A stretch of DNA of 64,000 nucleotides from assembly GCF_900105065.1 (NCBI RefSeq), contig NZ_LT629749.1:1364001-1428000 (forward strand), given 5' to 3'. The stretch comes from Friedmanniella luteola (lineage in GTDB: Bacteria > Actinomycetota > Actinomycetes > Propionibacteriales > Propionibacteriaceae). The notes under the pieces were generated by a model. That model ran no database searches and was not told the origin of the DNA. It was given only the letters and a program-made list of their open reading frames with translations. Both the position numbers and the translations under genes were made by a program. Positions 1-10,214 of the stretch are shown one piece after another. Every line of letters begins with the position of its first letter. Position 1 is the first letter of the stretch.

Positions 1-570
1 CGGCGTCTTCCGCGGAGGTGCTGCGACCGGTTCGCGCCGCGCGAGCACGGCCAGCAGGACGACGGCGAGGGCGACGGCGACGGCCACCGCCCAGCCGGCG
101 GGGGTCGACCGCCAGGGAGCGTCCCAGGTGCCCAGGGTGAGCTGGAGACCCACCGAGCCGCTCGCACCGGCCAGGACGGCCGCGGCCGCCGCCCGGCCGC
201 CGCCGTCGCCGTCGGACAGCTCCGCGACGGCCAGCGTCAGCACGGTCACCGCGACCGCGACGGCCAGCAGCCCGACGACGACGCGGGCGTCGCCGGCGAG
301 TTGCTGGACGACCAGCCGGAACAGGGCCAGCAGCACGGCGCCGCCGAGCAGCGCCGCCGTCCACGGCCGGGCGACCCGGCGGGTCCCGGCCAGCAGCAGG
401 GCGGTCAGGGGCGCCGGCGCGACGTAGGTCAGACCGGCGGCGAGGGCCGCCGCCGGCGCCCCGCCGCGGACGAAGGTCGTGTCCAGCAGGGGGCCGCTGC
501 ACCGGACCAGCTCCAGGGTGGCCAGGGTCAGCACGGCGACGAGGGCGGGGAGCGGCCGCAGGGCCGTCAC
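1..570 (-). CDS. polytopic membrane protein, 3' end outside window
   Basis: 190 codons are visible and the frame is still open at base 1, so the C-terminus is missing. I start it at GTG 570, the first start after the uvrA-like stop only 25 bases upstream, so the two genes are probably cotranscribed. The product is almost wholly hydrophobic: leucine/alanine/valine-rich segments lie near residues 7-22, 40-62, 70-90, 98-115 and 155-175, separated by short Arg-rich loops, as in an inner-membrane protein. I recognise no family motif. Such N-terminal helix bundles can precede a soluble enzyme domain, but that part would lie outside the window. Confidence 0.6.
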   Translation of the reverse strand, partial: MTALRPLPALVAVLTLATLELVRCSGPLLDTTFVRGGAPAAALAAGLTYVAPAPLTALLLAGTRRVARPWTAALLGGAVLLALFRLVVQQLAGDARVVVGLLAVAVAVTVLTLAVAELSDGDGGGRAAAAAVLAGASGSVGLQLTLGTWDAPWRSTPAGWAVAVAVALAVVLLAVLARREPVAAPPRKTP

Positions 571-595
571 CGCGGCGCCGCCCCCCGGCCGCTCC

Positions 596-2986
<2,391 letters not shown>

Positions 2987-3092
2987 CGTGTCTCCTCCAG
3001 AGGGGCGCGCAGGGTCCGCGCTCGTCGACGTCGCCAGATCGGTCCGGCGGGTCCATCCTGGCCGGGTTCGGGCCCGCCGTCAGGCCCCGGCC

Positions 3093-3545
3093 CTAGACCA
3101 GCCACCGGCCGTCACGCATCAGCTCGCGGCCGGCCAACTCGTCGACCTCCCGCCAGGCCTGGATCCGGCGGGGTCGGACGCGGAACCACCGGTAGGTGGG
3201 CCCCGACGTCCGCGGGTCGAAGCCGGTGCGGGCCGCGAACCGGTCGCCCTGGTCGGACCCGAGCGCGTCCAGGGCCAGCACCTCCACCGCGCCGTCGACC
3301 AGCGTCACGTCGCGGGTGAGGCCGAGGGCGAGGCGGACGACGCCCGTGGCCGCCAGGTTGCGGCCGGTGGGGCTGGTGAGCGGGGTCGAGAGCAGGACGG
3401 CCTCGCCGTCCCAGTCGAAGGACAGCGGCACCAGGTACGGCGCGCCGTCGGCCGAGGCGCTGCCCACCCACAGGTCGACGTCGTGGTCCAGCCGGTGCTC
3501 GGTGTCGCGCCGACGCTCGGCCCCGGTGCGGGGTCCGCCGCTCAT
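3093..3545 (-). CDS. pyridoxamine 5'-phosphate oxidase-like split-barrel protein
   Basis: 150 aa, ATG start. The pattern of an N-terminal helix, then VDLWVGSASADGAPYLVPLSF, then a strand with LLSTP and a later RNLAATGVVRLALG segment is typical of the FMN/F420-binding split-barrel family (PPOX class). The C-terminus has WFRVRPRRIQAW, the usual last strand. These small actinobacterial proteins bind a flavin or deazaflavin and reduce small substrates; the substrate cannot be told from sequence. It is separated from the uvrA-like gene by about 100 bases and read in the same direction, so it could share its transcript. Confidence 0.75.
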   Translation of the reverse strand: MSGGPRTGAERRRDTEHRLDHDVDLWVGSASADGAPYLVPLSFDWDGEAVLLSTPLTSPTGRNLAATGVVRLALGLTRDVTLVDGAVEVLALDALGSDQGDRFAARTGFDPRTSGPTYRWFRVRPRRIQAWREVDELAGRELMRDGRWLV

Positions 3546-3872
3546 CGGCGCCCGCTCCGCTCGTCGGCCGTCCGGTGCTGCTGTGCGGTCATGGTTCCCC
3601 TCGAAACGATGAGGTCCGGCTCTGGTCGGCGCCCGGATCTACCGTAGGGCCGCCCAGCCGGCTGCGGGGCCACGACGGCGGGTCCGGCCGCCGGGTCAGG
3701 GCCGCCGTCCACAGGTGCTCCGCCCGCGGCGTCCACAGACCCGGTCGGCGGACGTCGGGTGGGCGCCGTCGTCCTGATGGTCCCCCTCGGAGGTGGTCAT
3801 GACCGGTGGTGGGCAGGGCAGGACGCACGGGCGGGTCCTGGGCCCGCGGTGCGGTGGACGGGCGGCGGGCTG
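3546..3872. other. intergenic gap without a supported gene
   Basis: About 330 bases between the divergent split-barrel gene and yifB. Only short frames that mirror one another are open here. I see no tRNA, clear promoter hexamers or strong hairpin. It presumably holds both divergent promoters. Confidence 0.5.
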
Positions 3873-5324
3873 ATGCAGGCGTGCGCGTGGAGCGTCGCCC
3901 TGGTGGGGCTCGAGGGCAGGATCGTGGAGGTGGAGGCCGACATCGGCGCCGGGCTGCCGAGGACGGTGCTGGTGGGTCTGGCCGACACCGCCCTGTCCGA
4001 GGCCCGTGACCGGTGCAAGGCGGCGGTCGGCAACACCGGGCACACCTGGCCGGCGTCGTTGCTGACCATCAACCTGAGCCCCGCGACGCTTCCCAAGACG
4101 GGCAGCCACTACGACCTGGCCATCGTCGCGGCGGTGCTGGCCGCGGCCGAGGTGATCCCGCGGCACGAGCTCGCGGGCACGGTCCTGCTGGGCGAGCTGG
4201 GCCTCGACGGCCGGGTACGACCGGTGCGGGGGATCCTCCCGGCGGTGCTGGCGGCCGCCCAGGCCGGCTTCACCCGGGTGGTCGTGCCCGTGCGGCAGGC
4301 CGGGGAGGCGGCGCTGGTCGACGGGGTGGACGTGCTGGGCGTCGGGTCGCTCGCCCAGCTGGTCGCGCTGCTGCGCGGCGAGCCCGTGCCCGAGGCCGAA
4401 CCGGTCGAGGTGCTGGGCGAGGCACCGGCCGACCCGCGGGCGCGGCCGCTGGACCTCGCCGACGTGGTCGGGCAGGTCGAGGCGAAGTGGGCGGTCGAGG
4501 TGGCGGCCGCCGGGCGCCACCACCTGATGTTCTCGGGGCCGCCCGGGGTGGGCAAGACGATGGTCGCGGAGCGGATCCCGGGTCTGCTGCCCGACCTGAC
4601 GCTGCCCGAGGCGCTGGAGGTGTCCGCCGTGCACTCGCTGGCCGGGTTCAACCTGGCCGACGGCCTGATCACCCGGCCGCCCTACAGCGACCCGCACCAC
4701 TCCGCGTCGGTCGCCAGCATCGTCGGCGGCGGGACGCGGATGGCCAAGCCGGGCGCCATCTCCTGCGCCCACCGCGGCATCTTGTTCCTCGACGAGGCGC
4801 CGGAGTTCCCGACGCGGGTGATCGACGCCCTCCGGACGCCCCTGGAGTCGGGGACGGTGACGCTCGGCCGCAGCGAGGTGCAGGCCCGCTACCCGGCCCG
4901 GTTCCAGCTGGTGATGGCGTCGAACCCCTGCCCGTGCGGGCAGGCGGCGACCCCGGGGGCGCACTGCTCGTGCCCCCCGCAGGCGGTGCGGCGCTACGCC
5001 GAGCGGATCTCCGGGCCGATCAAGGACCGGATCGACATCTCGTGCCTGTTCCTGCCCCTCCGCAGGGCCTACCTGGCGGCAGCACTGCAGCGGACCGAGT
5101 CCTCGGCGGTGGTCGGCGAGCGGGTCCGGCAGGCGCGGGAGCGGCAGGAGCGGCGGCTGCGGGGGACGGGCTGGCAGACCAACGGTGAGGTGTCGGGGCC
5201 GTTCCTGCGGCGGCAGCTGCCGCTGCCGGAGGGCCTGCAGGTGGTCGAGAACGCGGTGAGCCGGGGGCGGCTGAGCCCGCGGGGCGTGGACAAGGTGCTG
5301 CGGGTAGCGTGGGCTGTAAAGTAG
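3873..5324 (+). CDS. yifB: YifB/ComM-type AAA+ ATPase, 5' portion truncated by element insertion
   Basis: The family start, MQACAWSVALVGLEG, fixes ATG 3873. An N-terminal Lon-like fold is followed by a Mg-chelatase AAA+ domain with Walker A GPPGVGKTM near residue 225, Walker B ILFLDEAPEF near 305, and a C-rich loop CPCGQ...HCSCPP near 355-370. ComM/YifB proteins are hexameric helicases that act with DprA and RecA in strand exchange during natural transformation. Here residues 1-477 are host sequence. At 5304 the reading frame enters the integrated element and ends after six residues, VAWAVK, instead of the native 37-residue tail found at 15285. The first three foreign residues, VAW, copy the native ones. 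The product (483 aa) lacks its last C-terminal helices and may be impaired. Confidence 0.93.
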   Translation: MQACAWSVALVGLEGRIVEVEADIGAGLPRTVLVGLADTALSEARDRCKAAVGNTGHTWPASLLTINLSPATLPKTGSHYDLAIVAAVLAAAEVIPRHELAGTVLLGELGLDGRVRPVRGILPAVLAAAQAGFTRVVVPVRQAGEAALVDGVDVLGVGSLAQLVALLRGEPVPEAEPVEVLGEAPADPRARPLDLADVVGQVEAKWAVEVAAAGRHHLMFSGPPGVGKTMVAERIPGLLPDLTLPEALEVSAVHSLAGFNLADGLITRPPYSDPHHSASVASIVGGGTRMAKPGAISCAHRGILFLDEAPEFPTRVIDALRTPLESGTVTLGRSEVQARYPARFQLVMASNPCPCGQAATPGAHCSCPPQAVRRYAERISGPIKDRIDISCLFLPLRRAYLAAALQRTESSAVVGERVRQARERQERRLRGTGWQTNGEVSGPFLRRQLPLPEGLQVVENAVSRGRLSPRGVDKVLRVAWAVK

Positions 5325-5327
5325 CAC
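5282..5327 (+). other. attL (left junction of the element)
   Basis: The left half (to 5303) is the yifB coding sequence and the right half, from GT 5304-5305, is the element arm AGCGTGGG followed by spacer and TAGC. The arm mirrors the element side of attR. Confidence 0.8.
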
Positions 5328-5329
5328 AT

Positions 5330-6715
5330 GTGCAGAGCATCATCTACGCCCGAATCAGCAAGGACCGCGACGGCGAAGGTCTTGGGGTCGCTCGGCAAGA
5401 AGCGGACGCTCGGGCCCTTGCCCAGCAGCGCGGATGGGAGGTGCTGGACACTGTCGTGGACAACGACACCTCTGCCGCTGGCCGCCGGCCGCGCGCCGGG
5501 TTCGAGTTGGTACTGGAAGCGATCGAGTCGGGCAGAGCTCAGGTTGTGATCGCCTGGGCCCTTGACCGGCTTACGAGGAACCGTCGAGACACGGTGCGTC
5601 TCATCGAGGCTTGTCAGCGCCACGGAGCGACGATCGCCCTCGTCCGGGGTTCGGATCTGGACATGGCAACGCCGGCAGGGCGCTTGACGGCTGACTTGCT
5701 TGCCGCTGTGGCCCGTTCGGAGATCGAGGTGAAGTCTGATCGACAGGCCCGAGCCGCACTCCAGGCCGCCGAGCAGGGCCGGTGGGTTGGTGGCCGCCGG
5801 CCCTTCGGCTACGAGGCGGACGGCATGACCGTCCGCGAAGCTGAGGCGAAGTGCGTCCGAGACGCCTACACAAGCCTCCTCGATGGAATCAGCCTTCGCC
5901 AGATCGCTTACCGGTGGAACGAGGCTGGCATGTTGCCGCCGCAGGGCTCCCGCGATGGCAGCACATCGCGCTGGACAGGATCGGTCGTGTCGCGCTGCCT
6001 CAGGAAGCCGCGCTACGCCGGGCTCTCATCGCGGCGCGGCGAGGTGCTGGGCGTGGCTCAGTGGCCCGCCCTGGTCGACGCAGACACCTGGCACGCCGCC
6101 CAGGCAATGATGCGGAACCCGAGTCGCACGCCCACGCGAGGTGATCAGCGGATGCTCAGTGGACTTGCCCTGTGCGGCACTTGCGGAGCGACCGTGCACG
6201 CTGGCGGCGGCGCCACGGGGCGCGGCGTGTACCGGTGCAGCGTGGGCTCGCACGTCGTGCGGCGGCGAGCACCGATCGACGAGCTGATCAGCGCTGTGGT
6301 GGTTGAGCGCTTGGGCCGCCCAGACGCTGGCAGGATCTTCGCGGCCCGTGCGGCGGGCGTCGGCGCCGCGGAGCTGCTACGGGAGGCCGAGGAGCTTCGG
6401 CAGCGCCTTGACGGGCTCAGCGAGGGCTACGCAGACGGCGCGCTCACCTTGAGTCAGCTGCGGAAGGGCACCGACCGTCTTCGTGGCCGCCTGGAGGAGG
6501 TTGAAAAGCGGATCGCGGCGACTGGGAGCGGCCCGAGCGCCGATCTTCGGAACCTCCTCACCGCGACCGAGGTGGGCGAGGTGTGGGACTCGCTCGACGT
6601 CGCCGGGAGGCGATCGGTGATCGAACAGCTGATGACGATCACGCTGTACCCGCCAGGCCGCGGTGTCACTGTCTTGCGGCCGGAGCATGTACGGATCGAC
6701 TGGAGAACGTCCTGA
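5330..6715 (+). CDS. int: large serine recombinase (integrase)
   Basis: 461 aa from GTG 5330. The N-terminal resolvase domain has YARISKD with the catalytic Ser at about residue 10, the arginine-rich DRLTRNRRD near 80, and the helix-E-like ARSEIEVKSDRQARA near 125. A recombinase domain begins with GRRPFGYE near 157. A zinc ribbon follows (CGTCG near 287, then YRCSVGSH near 305), then a coiled coil (about 340-395). This is the phiC31/Bxb1 type, which integrates between short non-identical attP and attB sites without host factors. The frame is open upstream to GTG 5309, inside the att arm, but 5330 puts the first strand at the usual distance. It begins just after the truncated yifB stop, so host transcription may drive it in the integrated state. 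Confidence 0.93.
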   Translation: MQSIIYARISKDRDGEGLGVARQEADARALAQQRGWEVLDTVVDNDTSAAGRRPRAGFELVLEAIESGRAQVVIAWALDRLTRNRRDTVRLIEACQRHGATIALVRGSDLDMATPAGRLTADLLAAVARSEIEVKSDRQARAALQAAEQGRWVGGRRPFGYEADGMTVREAEAKCVRDAYTSLLDGISLRQIAYRWNEAGMLPPQGSRDGSTSRWTGSVVSRCLRKPRYAGLSSRRGEVLGVAQWPALVDADTWHAAQAMMRNPSRTPTRGDQRMLSGLALCGTCGATVHAGGGATGRGVYRCSVGSHVVRRRAPIDELISAVVVERLGRPDAGRIFAARAAGVGAAELLREAEELRQRLDGLSEGYADGALTLSQLRKGTDRLRGRLEEVEKRIAATGSGPSADLRNLLTATEVGEVWDSLDVAGRRSVIEQLMTITLYPPGRGVTVLRPEHVRIDWRTS

Positions 6716-6744
6716 GGCCGGCCGGCCGCCCGATCCAGAGACAG

Positions 6745-6760
6745 GTAACAAGTTTGTTAC
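6745..6760. promoter_or_regulatory. perfect palindrome, candidate operator
   Basis: GTAACAA-GT-TTGTTAC has two perfect 7-base arms around GT. It lies 30 bases after the integrase stop and about 170 bases before the excisionase-like gene, in the A+T-richest part of the gap. The arms are too close together for a hairpin terminator, so a dimeric repressor site is more likely. The binding protein is unknown; the HTH proteins at 6928 or 14283 are candidates. Confidence 0.45.
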
Positions 6761-6927
6761 AGACTGCGGTCGAGATTGGGCTGAGTTAAGGCACAGTTTG
6801 GCATCAATAGACCCCATAACGCTACCTGCTGAGCGTCACTGCCTAAACATGCACACCTGAGATCCGTCAGAAGTGCACTTAGCCTTTCTTTCGTCGAGGT
6901 CATGGGACCTCTCGGGAGGAAGCTGGC

Positions 6928-7119
6928 ATGTCAGACCGCAGATTGGACTCCATCCAGGCCGCCGCAGAGGCGGCGAAGGTTTCGCCGATCACCATTCGCC
7001 GCCGCATCGCGAGCGGCGACCTCGCGGCTTATCGATTCGGGCCACGCATTATCCGGGTTGACCTGAATCAAGTGGACGCGCTATTCACGCAGATTCCGAC
7101 CGGCGGGAATGCTGCGTGA
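6928..7119 (+). CDS. excisionase-like helix-turn-helix protein
   Basis: 63 aa, ATG with a good ribosome site (GGGAGGAAG). The sequence SIQAAAEAAKVSPITIRRRIASGDLAAYRFGPRIIRVDLNQVDALF is a complete winged-helix of the excisionase/MerR-like type: helix-turn-helix with ITIRRRI as recognition helix, then the wing RFGPRIIRV. Such small proteins act as recombination directionality factors or repressors in actinobacterial integrative elements. Position after the integrase supports that role; serine-integrase directionality factors are diverse, so the assignment is inference. It is the first gene of a rightward run with stop/start overlaps. Confidence 0.75.
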   Translation: MSDRRLDSIQAAAEAAKVSPITIRRRIASGDLAAYRFGPRIIRVDLNQVDALFTQIPTGGNAA

Positions 7120-7298
7120 ACCCGAACAGGGGCCGCGCGACGCGCCTGCCATCCAGGCGTGAAGCAGAAGTCGACGCCATCGCGCTCGTCGTCGAGAAGG
7201 TTCTCAGCACCGCGCCGCTGCTCACGGACGAGCAGTGCGACCGGATCGCAGCTGCGCTTCGGTCAGGCGACGCTGAGCACAGGCGGGCAGCCGCATGA
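7116..7298 (+). CDS. small hypothetical protein
   Basis: 60 aa. GTG 7116 overlaps the stop of the HTH gene (GTGA), which supports translation by coupling. Residues 17-55 form one amphipathic, charged helical region (EAEVDAIALVVEKVLSTAPLL onwards, with DEQCDRIAAAL). Similar short proteins are common near replication genes of actinophages, but I recognise no domain. Its frame is kept by GTGA and ATGA overlaps at both ends. Confidence 0.6.
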   Translation: MNPNRGRATRLPSRREAEVDAIALVVEKVLSTAPLLTDEQCDRIAAALRSGDAEHRRAAA

Positions 7299-7588
7299 GC
7301 CGGAGAACGCGAAGAGGACGCCCCAGCCAGGTAGCACCCTCCGTCAAGCTCGCAGCAGCGAGCCTTGCGCCCATCGACCCTCGGGACGAGGTCGCCCAGC
7401 ACGTCGATGGCACCTTCGTGATCGTCGTAGAGATCTCTGCCGGCCGCTTCCGTCGGCGCTGCTTCCTGACCGCGGCCGCCGCAGAGCGGGCCGTCAATCG
7501 AGCGCATTGTGCCGGTCAGAGCAGCACCGTCTACCTCGCTGAGCTCAAGCCCTTATGGCGCATGAACGCAGGCCAGGCGGCGTCGTGA
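7295..7588 (+). CDS. small hypothetical protein
   Basis: 97 aa, ATG overlapping the previous stop by four bases. The N-terminus is Arg-rich (MSRRTRRGRPSQ). A compact alpha/beta body follows: GTFVIVVEISAGRFRRRCFLTAAAAERAVNRAHCAGQSSTVYLAELKPLWRM is strand-strand-helix-strand in appearance. There are no catalytic motifs. It is bounded by overlaps on both sides, so it belongs to the same operon as the zinc-binding and replication-like genes that follow. Confidence 0.6.
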   Translation: MSRRTRRGRPSQVAPSVKLAAASLAPIDPRDEVAQHVDGTFVIVVEISAGRFRRRCFLTAAAAERAVNRAHCAGQSSTVYLAELKPLWRMNAGQAAS

Positions 7589-7791
7589 TGGCCAGCGCGT
7601 GGCACGGCAAGGAATGCACACCGCGTTGCGAAGAACTTGCCGTCCAAGTGACTCTGACCGGTCCGCGGGCTGTCCCGTGCCCGTACTGCTCCGCAACGCC
7701 TGGTCGGGGATGCAAGATCGTCGGGCCCGCCCCGGTTCCCCTGGTGCGCTTCGGGCAGTATCACCCCTCACGCCTTGAGTCAGCCGCGTGA
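7588..7791 (+). CDS. phage-type small zinc-binding protein
   Basis: 67 aa, ATG 7588 overlapping the previous stop. It has CPYC (Cys31, Cys34), then GRGC (Cys42) and FGQYHPSR (His59), a C-x2-C-x7-C...H-x2-R arrangement seen in small zinc-binding proteins of actinobacteriophages; Cys10 and Cys14 may add to the site. Probable role is nucleic-acid or protein binding in an element replication operon. An upstream start (7555) in the same frame would overlap its neighbour further and has no better ribosome site. Confidence 0.6.
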   Translation: MASAWHGKECTPRCEELAVQVTLTGPRAVPCPYCSATPGRGCKIVGPAPVPLVRFGQYHPSRLESAA

Positions 7792-8468
7792 GCTACATCA
7801 AGTTCGAGGCCCGGCACCTCGAGGACGACCGGTGGCTTGACGTGTCGCCGGCGGCGTTCGTGGTGCACGTCTGGGCACTGTCGTACTGCAACGAACAAGC
7901 CACCGACGGGGCAATCAGTCGAGCTCGTGCGAGCCGCCTGGTCTGTCCCGTAGACCCTGCTCAGATCGCCCCGGCGTGGTCCGAGCTGGTCGACTCTGGC
8001 CTCTGGCGAGTCACCGACGACGGGTACCACTGCGACACCTTCACGGCACACGGCATCGCTGCGGACGAGCAGCACAAGACTCGCGCGCGGTGGTCGGAAG
8101 ACAAGCGGCGGCAACGGCTGCACCGCAACGGAAACCACTCAATCTGCTCTGAGAGAACCTGTCCCGTAGCGCCAATGTCCACTGAGGACTCCGCAGGAGA
8201 CTCCACTGCAGACAAGTGGACGACTAGACCCGACCCGACTAGACCCGACCCGACCCAACCCGAAGGGTTGGGGAAGGGGTCGGGGGCAGGGCGGTCATCG
8301 TCCTCCGCTGGAGCTCCGGGCGATGCCGCGCCCCCGGTGACGGACAAGCACCACCATCGCCCCGGTTGCTGCCTATTCGCCGACTTCCCGCACAACCGCC
8401 ATCACTACAAGCCGGACGAGTGCCCAGGTTGCGCTGAGCCTCAGCACCAGGTCTCGGGCGCCGCCTGA
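7788..8468 (+). CDS. replication-initiation-like protein
   Basis: 226 aa, GTG 7788 overlapping the previous stop. Residues 1-110 read as a winged-helix of the kind at the N-terminus of DnaD-like phage replisome organisers: LDVSPAAFVVHVWALSYCNEQATDGAIS, then IAPAWSELVDSGLWRVTDDGYHC. A basic stretch follows (KTRARWSEDKRRQRLHR). Residues about 146-158 are a Pro-Asp-Pro-Thr-Arg repeat coded by a GACCC-rich microsatellite (8222-8264), then a Gly/Ser linker, then a His/Cys-rich tail (HHHRPGCCLF...CPGCAEP). It probably binds the element's origin and recruits host helicase; no helicase or primase is encoded nearby. Confidence 0.55.
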   Translation: MSYIKFEARHLEDDRWLDVSPAAFVVHVWALSYCNEQATDGAISRARASRLVCPVDPAQIAPAWSELVDSGLWRVTDDGYHCDTFTAHGIAADEQHKTRARWSEDKRRQRLHRNGNHSICSERTCPVAPMSTEDSAGDSTADKWTTRPDPTRPDPTQPEGLGKGSGAGRSSSSAGAPGDAAPPVTDKHHHRPGCCLFADFPHNRHHYKPDECPGCAEPQHQVSGAA

Positions 8469-8734
8469 TGGACGCCCTCGAAAAGCTGACCCGCGCTCTT
8501 GTCCAGCTCGCAAGCAGAGGGGATCGGCCGCGGTGCGGGGACCCGGTGACCCGCGACTACTGGACCTCCGACAACAACCAGGAGCGCAAGCACGCCGCCG
8601 CTTGGTGTGCGGGCTGCCCCGTGTTGAACCTGTGTTCAGCAGCCGCCGACGAGACCTCAGAGCGCTTCGGAGTTTGGGCCGGCGTCGATCGGACTCCGCG
8701 GCCGCGACCCGAGAGTCGGAAGGCATCAGCGTGA
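8468..8734 (+). CDS. WhiB-like iron-sulfur regulator
   Basis: 88 aa, ATG 8468 sharing one base with the previous stop. It has the Wbl cysteine pattern: Cys23, then Cys47-x2-Cys50-x5-Cys56, followed by the turn GVWAG at 68-72 (family consensus G[VI]WGG) and a basic tail (RTPRPRPESRK). Wbl proteins carry a [4Fe-4S] cluster and bind sigma-A region 4 to change promoter choice; phage and plasmid versions can interfere with host Wbl proteins. Its place in a replication-type operon, ahead of the phosphatase-domain gene it overlaps, suggests control of element or host transcription. Confidence 0.82.
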   Translation: MDALEKLTRALVQLASRGDRPRCGDPVTRDYWTSDNNQERKHAAAWCAGCPVLNLCSAAADETSERFGVWAGVDRTPRPRPESRKASA

Positions 8735-10146
8735 CCCCGGATGTCACCGCCTACCGCATCGAGGGCAACCTCCCGGCTGGCTACACCCCGACCGGCCGCT
8801 TCTCGGTCCCTCTGATGAGTCACGTGGCCGACGGCCTCTGGATCGGCGGGTTCGTCGCCGGAGCCAAGCTGCCCGAGGACTTCGACCTCGTCATCTCGTT
8901 CCACCGGCAGCGGCAGTACGTCCTGGGCGCCAGCACGGAACTGGTCGAGATGCCGGCCGAAGACTCGCTGTCACAAGACCCGCAGGTCTTCCGAGACGCC
9001 GCCGCCCTCGTGGCGCAACGTGTCGCCCAAGGCCAGAAGGTGCTCGTCCACTGCCACGCCGGTCTCAACCGGTCCGGGCTCACTGCAGCACTCGCCCTGG
9101 TCGAGCTCGGCCACACCGCGCCGGCCGCCCTCCAGCTGCTGCGCGAGAAGCGGAGCCCCTACGTCCTTTGCAATCCGGCTTTCAAGGCGGCACTCCTCCT
9201 CGGTGACCGTGCCCCCGAGCCGAAGGCGCCGGCAGCCAAGCGGCCAGACACCGCCGGCGATCCATCGAACGCTGACCTGCTCGACTTCGCTTTCGCCGTG
9301 CGTCAAGCAGATGCCCCGCTGCGGGAGTCCAAGACTGAGCGCGCCGGGCAGGTCGATCTGTGGCGTCTCTACTGGCTCCATCGCGGACGCCTCGCCTCCC
9401 CCTTCGTCGGAGCCCTCGAGCCCCTCCCAACGCACGCGCAGGCCGGCTGCAGCTATGACCGGATGCCCGGACGAGGAGGAACCCTGGCGGTGCACCCAGA
9501 CGCCGACATCCCCGCGCTGAACTGCCAGTGCGGCTGGCGCGGAGCGGACAACGTCGAGGCGCTCGCAGCTGCAGGCGAACACATGCGCACCTCCCCGCAC
9601 GCCTTCCTGCCGATCGTCAACCACATCCAGGACAACTTCGACAGCGTCGACGACTTCAACGACCGCCGAGACGCGCTGTTGGCTGGCGGCGAGCGGCACG
9701 GCTACCACATCCTCCCGGTGCCAGCGCTCGTCCGAGTCACCGCACACGACGCCATCCGCGACGACAGAATCAGCCGCCGCACAGCCTTCCTCGCCACGCC
9801 AGCCGGACAGAGAGTCACCGCCCACTTCCGAGCCCTCGGCACCGCACCAGCCGAGCTGTTCAACGGCGTTCCGGAGGGGCCCGGCATGTGGCGCGCACGC
9901 TCGCTCACCATCACCGGCCCGGTCATCACCGGCCCCACCGAGTACGCACTCCCGAACCCGCGAGACCTGGCCCGTCACTACGGGGTGAAGTACGTCGACG
10001 TCTCGGCCAGCCTTAAAGGCGCCAACTTCAGCGACGCTCTCGCGATTGCCGCCGCCGGCGCACTTCCGGCGGTCGCGATGAACCCGCGCTCCCCACACCA
10101 CCACCTCACGAAGAACGCAGCGCGACCCGGGGCCCGACCCCCTTGA
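8731..10146 (+). CDS. dual-specificity-phosphatase-domain fusion protein
   Basis: 471 aa from GTG 8731, which overlaps the whiB-like stop (GTGA). Residues about 27-145 resemble a dual-specificity/tyrosine phosphatase: VADGLWIGGFVAG, LVISFHR, then Asp79 (EDSLSQD) as possible general acid and the P-loop VLVHCHAGLNRSG with nucleophile Cys108 and Arg114 (C-x5-R). The remaining 300 residues match nothing I know. They include RLYWLHRGRL (about 215), a Cys pair in NCQCGWRG (about 268) and an acidic helix-rich region. The substrate could be a host phosphoprotein, a nucleotide or RNA end; the C-terminal part would give the specificity. An open frame continues upstream, but it is antisense-like in composition and overlaps whiB fully. 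Confidence 0.72.
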   Translation: MTPDVTAYRIEGNLPAGYTPTGRFSVPLMSHVADGLWIGGFVAGAKLPEDFDLVISFHRQRQYVLGASTELVEMPAEDSLSQDPQVFRDAAALVAQRVAQGQKVLVHCHAGLNRSGLTAALALVELGHTAPAALQLLREKRSPYVLCNPAFKAALLLGDRAPEPKAPAAKRPDTAGDPSNADLLDFAFAVRQADAPLRESKTERAGQVDLWRLYWLHRGRLASPFVGALEPLPTHAQAGCSYDRMPGRGGTLAVHPDADIPALNCQCGWRGADNVEALAAAGEHMRTSPHAFLPIVNHIQDNFDSVDDFNDRRDALLAGGERHGYHILPVPALVRVTAHDAIRDDRISRRTAFLATPAGQRVTAHFRALGTAPAELFNGVPEGPGMWRARSLTITGPVITGPTEYALPNPRDLARHYGVKYVDVSASLKGANFSDALAIAAAGALPAVAMNPRSPHHHLTKNAARPGARPP

Positions 10147-10171
10147 GGTCGCCCGCCGGACCCGCCAGTGA
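10125..10171 (+). repeat. 47-bp intergenic repeat, copy 1
   Basis: Copy 1 of three. It opens with ACCCGGGGCCC, passes a C5 run and ends in CCCGCCAGTGA at 10161-10171. It overlaps the end of the phosphatase-domain gene and lies just before the gene at 10215. Confidence 0.65.
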
Positions 10172-10214
10172 CGCCCACATACTCACCAACCTAAGAGCCC
10201 AAGAAGAGGACCTC

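Noticed and set aside
3542-3736. 64-codon leftward frame before the split-barrel gene
   Set aside because: No ribosome site, no conserved pattern, and a similar frame is open on the other strand.
3873-5324. yifB interruption as an assembly error
   Set aside because: The exact palindromic att arms, the integrase at one end and the composition change make true integration much more likely.
8222-8264. GACCC-rich direct repeats as possible origin iterons
   Set aside because: They lie inside the replication-like gene and code a regular Arg-Pro-Asp-Pro-Thr linker, so a coding microsatellite explains them. An iteron role is not excluded.
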